Source: Hirudinaria manillensis
Lineage: Eukaryota; Annelida; Clitellata; Hirudinida; Hirudinidae
DNA: 64,000 bases
NCBI GenBank assembly: GCA_034509925.1
Contig: JAVTLF010000018.1
Span: 42,001-106,000, forward strand
Direction: 5' to 3'
Below the pieces are notes generated by a model. That model was not told where the DNA came from and did no database searches. It saw only the letters and a list, made by a program, of their open reading frames with translations. Shown one piece after another: positions 63,199-64,000 of this stretch (the first letter of the stretch is position 1; the number at the start of each line of letters is the position of its first letter). The translations under genes and the position numbers were made by a program.

Positions 63199-63778
63199 AA
63201 TTATCTTTTGGATGTAACGGGTTTCCGTGAACTTGATAATTCTTGATACGAATACATTTCTTAATAAAGAAGGAGATTAATTAGAGATTTCTTTCCTTAT
63301 AAAAAATGCTGAATCATGCCACCCAAAATTATATGTTTGGGTATCCAGCTATCTCAGAAATCAATAGTTTCATTAGATCACCTTCTAAGAATGAATATTA
63401 CTTAGAAAATTCTATTGAACTTATCGACAAAGATATTTCGCCACTGTACAATCACCTAACTTTGAGAAGTATTCTCATAGAAATTACAAATGCTTCTGAC
63501 GATCGTCTAAGTAGTATTTTAAAGTCTTACCCGTTATAGTTCCTTTGGGTAAAAACCACTGGGAACGACAGGAGACAACAACAGAAGATAGCATCAGGAA
63601 TGTTCACCCCAGGGATGAACTCTTCAGGAACCTCACCGTCATCTTGGCGTTCGAAAAAGGAAGTTACTTCTGTCCGAAGGAACGTAGCCATCTTACCGCC
63701 TAGTTCTAGGCCAAGGATGCATTACACAATGACTGGCCTGAACTCGATGTAATGAGTCACGCCTGCATAACTAATTAA
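63199..63778 (+). pseudogene. Module D, RT remnant (U14)
   Basis: First open stretch 63306-63539, then frameshifted. Confidence 0.5.
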
Positions 63779-63886
63779 CTAGTTCCTAGGACACCACCTC
63801 CCCTCTAGAGGAGAGAGAAGCTAGCCAGCATGAACACTTCAAAGGACAGGGGAAGCAGTGCTCCCACCGCCGCTCAGGAGTCTCCT

Positions 63887-63953
63887 ATTGGTCAACACTG
63901 GACCTTCCTCGGCTATATAAGGACAATATTTTCCGCTTTTCGATCTTTACGTT
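63887..63953 (+). promoter_or_regulatory. Promoter, U14
   Basis: ATTGG 63887-63891, TATATAAG 63914-63921. Confidence 0.6.
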
Positions 63954-64000
63954 TTTCGCTTATTCGCTCACCTTAGAGGGCAGAACTGCCGAGGGCCTAG

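Larger units (their letters stand above)
61344..64000 (+). repeat. U14: array unit cut by the window edge
   Basis: Standard through module D and the promoter. The window ends on the first base of the donor-like GTGAGT, so the array continues to the right. Module C has a nine-T run near 62908 where others have seven or eight. Confidence 0.97.

Noticed and set aside
1-64000. CRISPR array or bacterial repeat system
   Set aside because: Unit length of 3.87 kb, no short regular spacers, no cas-like genes, and eukaryotic telomere and promoter signals.
1-64000. Tandem rDNA, 5S, histone or snRNA cluster
   Set aside because: No rRNA-like, tRNA A/B box, Sm-site or histone coding sequence recognised in the unit.

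Overview
This window is one long, head-to-tail subtelomeric array from a eukaryote. The organism's telomere repeat is CCCTAA/TTAGGG. A unit of about 3.87 kb repeats on the + strand across the whole window, and neighbouring copies are almost identical. Between units sits a 14-base scrap of telomere repeat (CTAACCCTAACCCT). At 32008-32396 there is a 389-base tract of uninterrupted telomere repeat. The eukaryotic reading rests on the TTAGGG-type telomere repeat, a CCAAT/TATA promoter, an intron-like donor and AT-rich non-coding DNA. The species cannot be named: TTAGGG telomeres occur in many animals, fungi and protists. No complete host gene, rRNA, tRNA or CRISPR array is visible.

Layout (left is the chromosome-end side, because the C-rich telomere strand reads 5'->3' left to right): partial unit U0 (1-3515, partly divergent); full units U1-U4 (3516-18995); U5 with an internal 783-base duplication (18996-23645); two identical 5'-truncated units T1 and T2 (23646-28139); full unit U6 (28140-32007); the long telomeric tract (32008-32396); a third, differently 5'-truncated unit T3 (32397-34262); full units U7-U13 (34263-61343); and partial unit U14 (61344-64000).

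Inside a full unit, in order: telomere scrap; a short basic open frame; module A, a remnant of the C-terminal part of a reverse transcriptase that resembles Penelope-like elements; modules B and C, strongly decayed and near-identical to each other; module D, a frameshifted cousin of A; a promoter with an inverted CCAAT box and TATATAAG; then about 1.3 kb of AT-rich non-coding tail ending in TTTTCTATT directly against the next telomere scrap. All four modules appear to be diverged copies of the same reverse transcriptase segment. No catalytic reverse transcriptase motif remains, so the unit cannot encode its own polymerase.

Interpretation (inference): the fixed 3' end joined to CCCTAA in one constant register, the variable 5' truncations and the regrown telomere tract fit a retroelement derivative that attaches to chromosome ends by priming on the TTAGGG overhang, as described for endonuclease-deficient Penelope-like elements, with recombination then amplifying the array. 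The promoter near the 3' end of each unit would transcribe through the telomere scrap into the next unit, an arrangement comparable to HeT-A or to Penelope-type tandem pLTRs.
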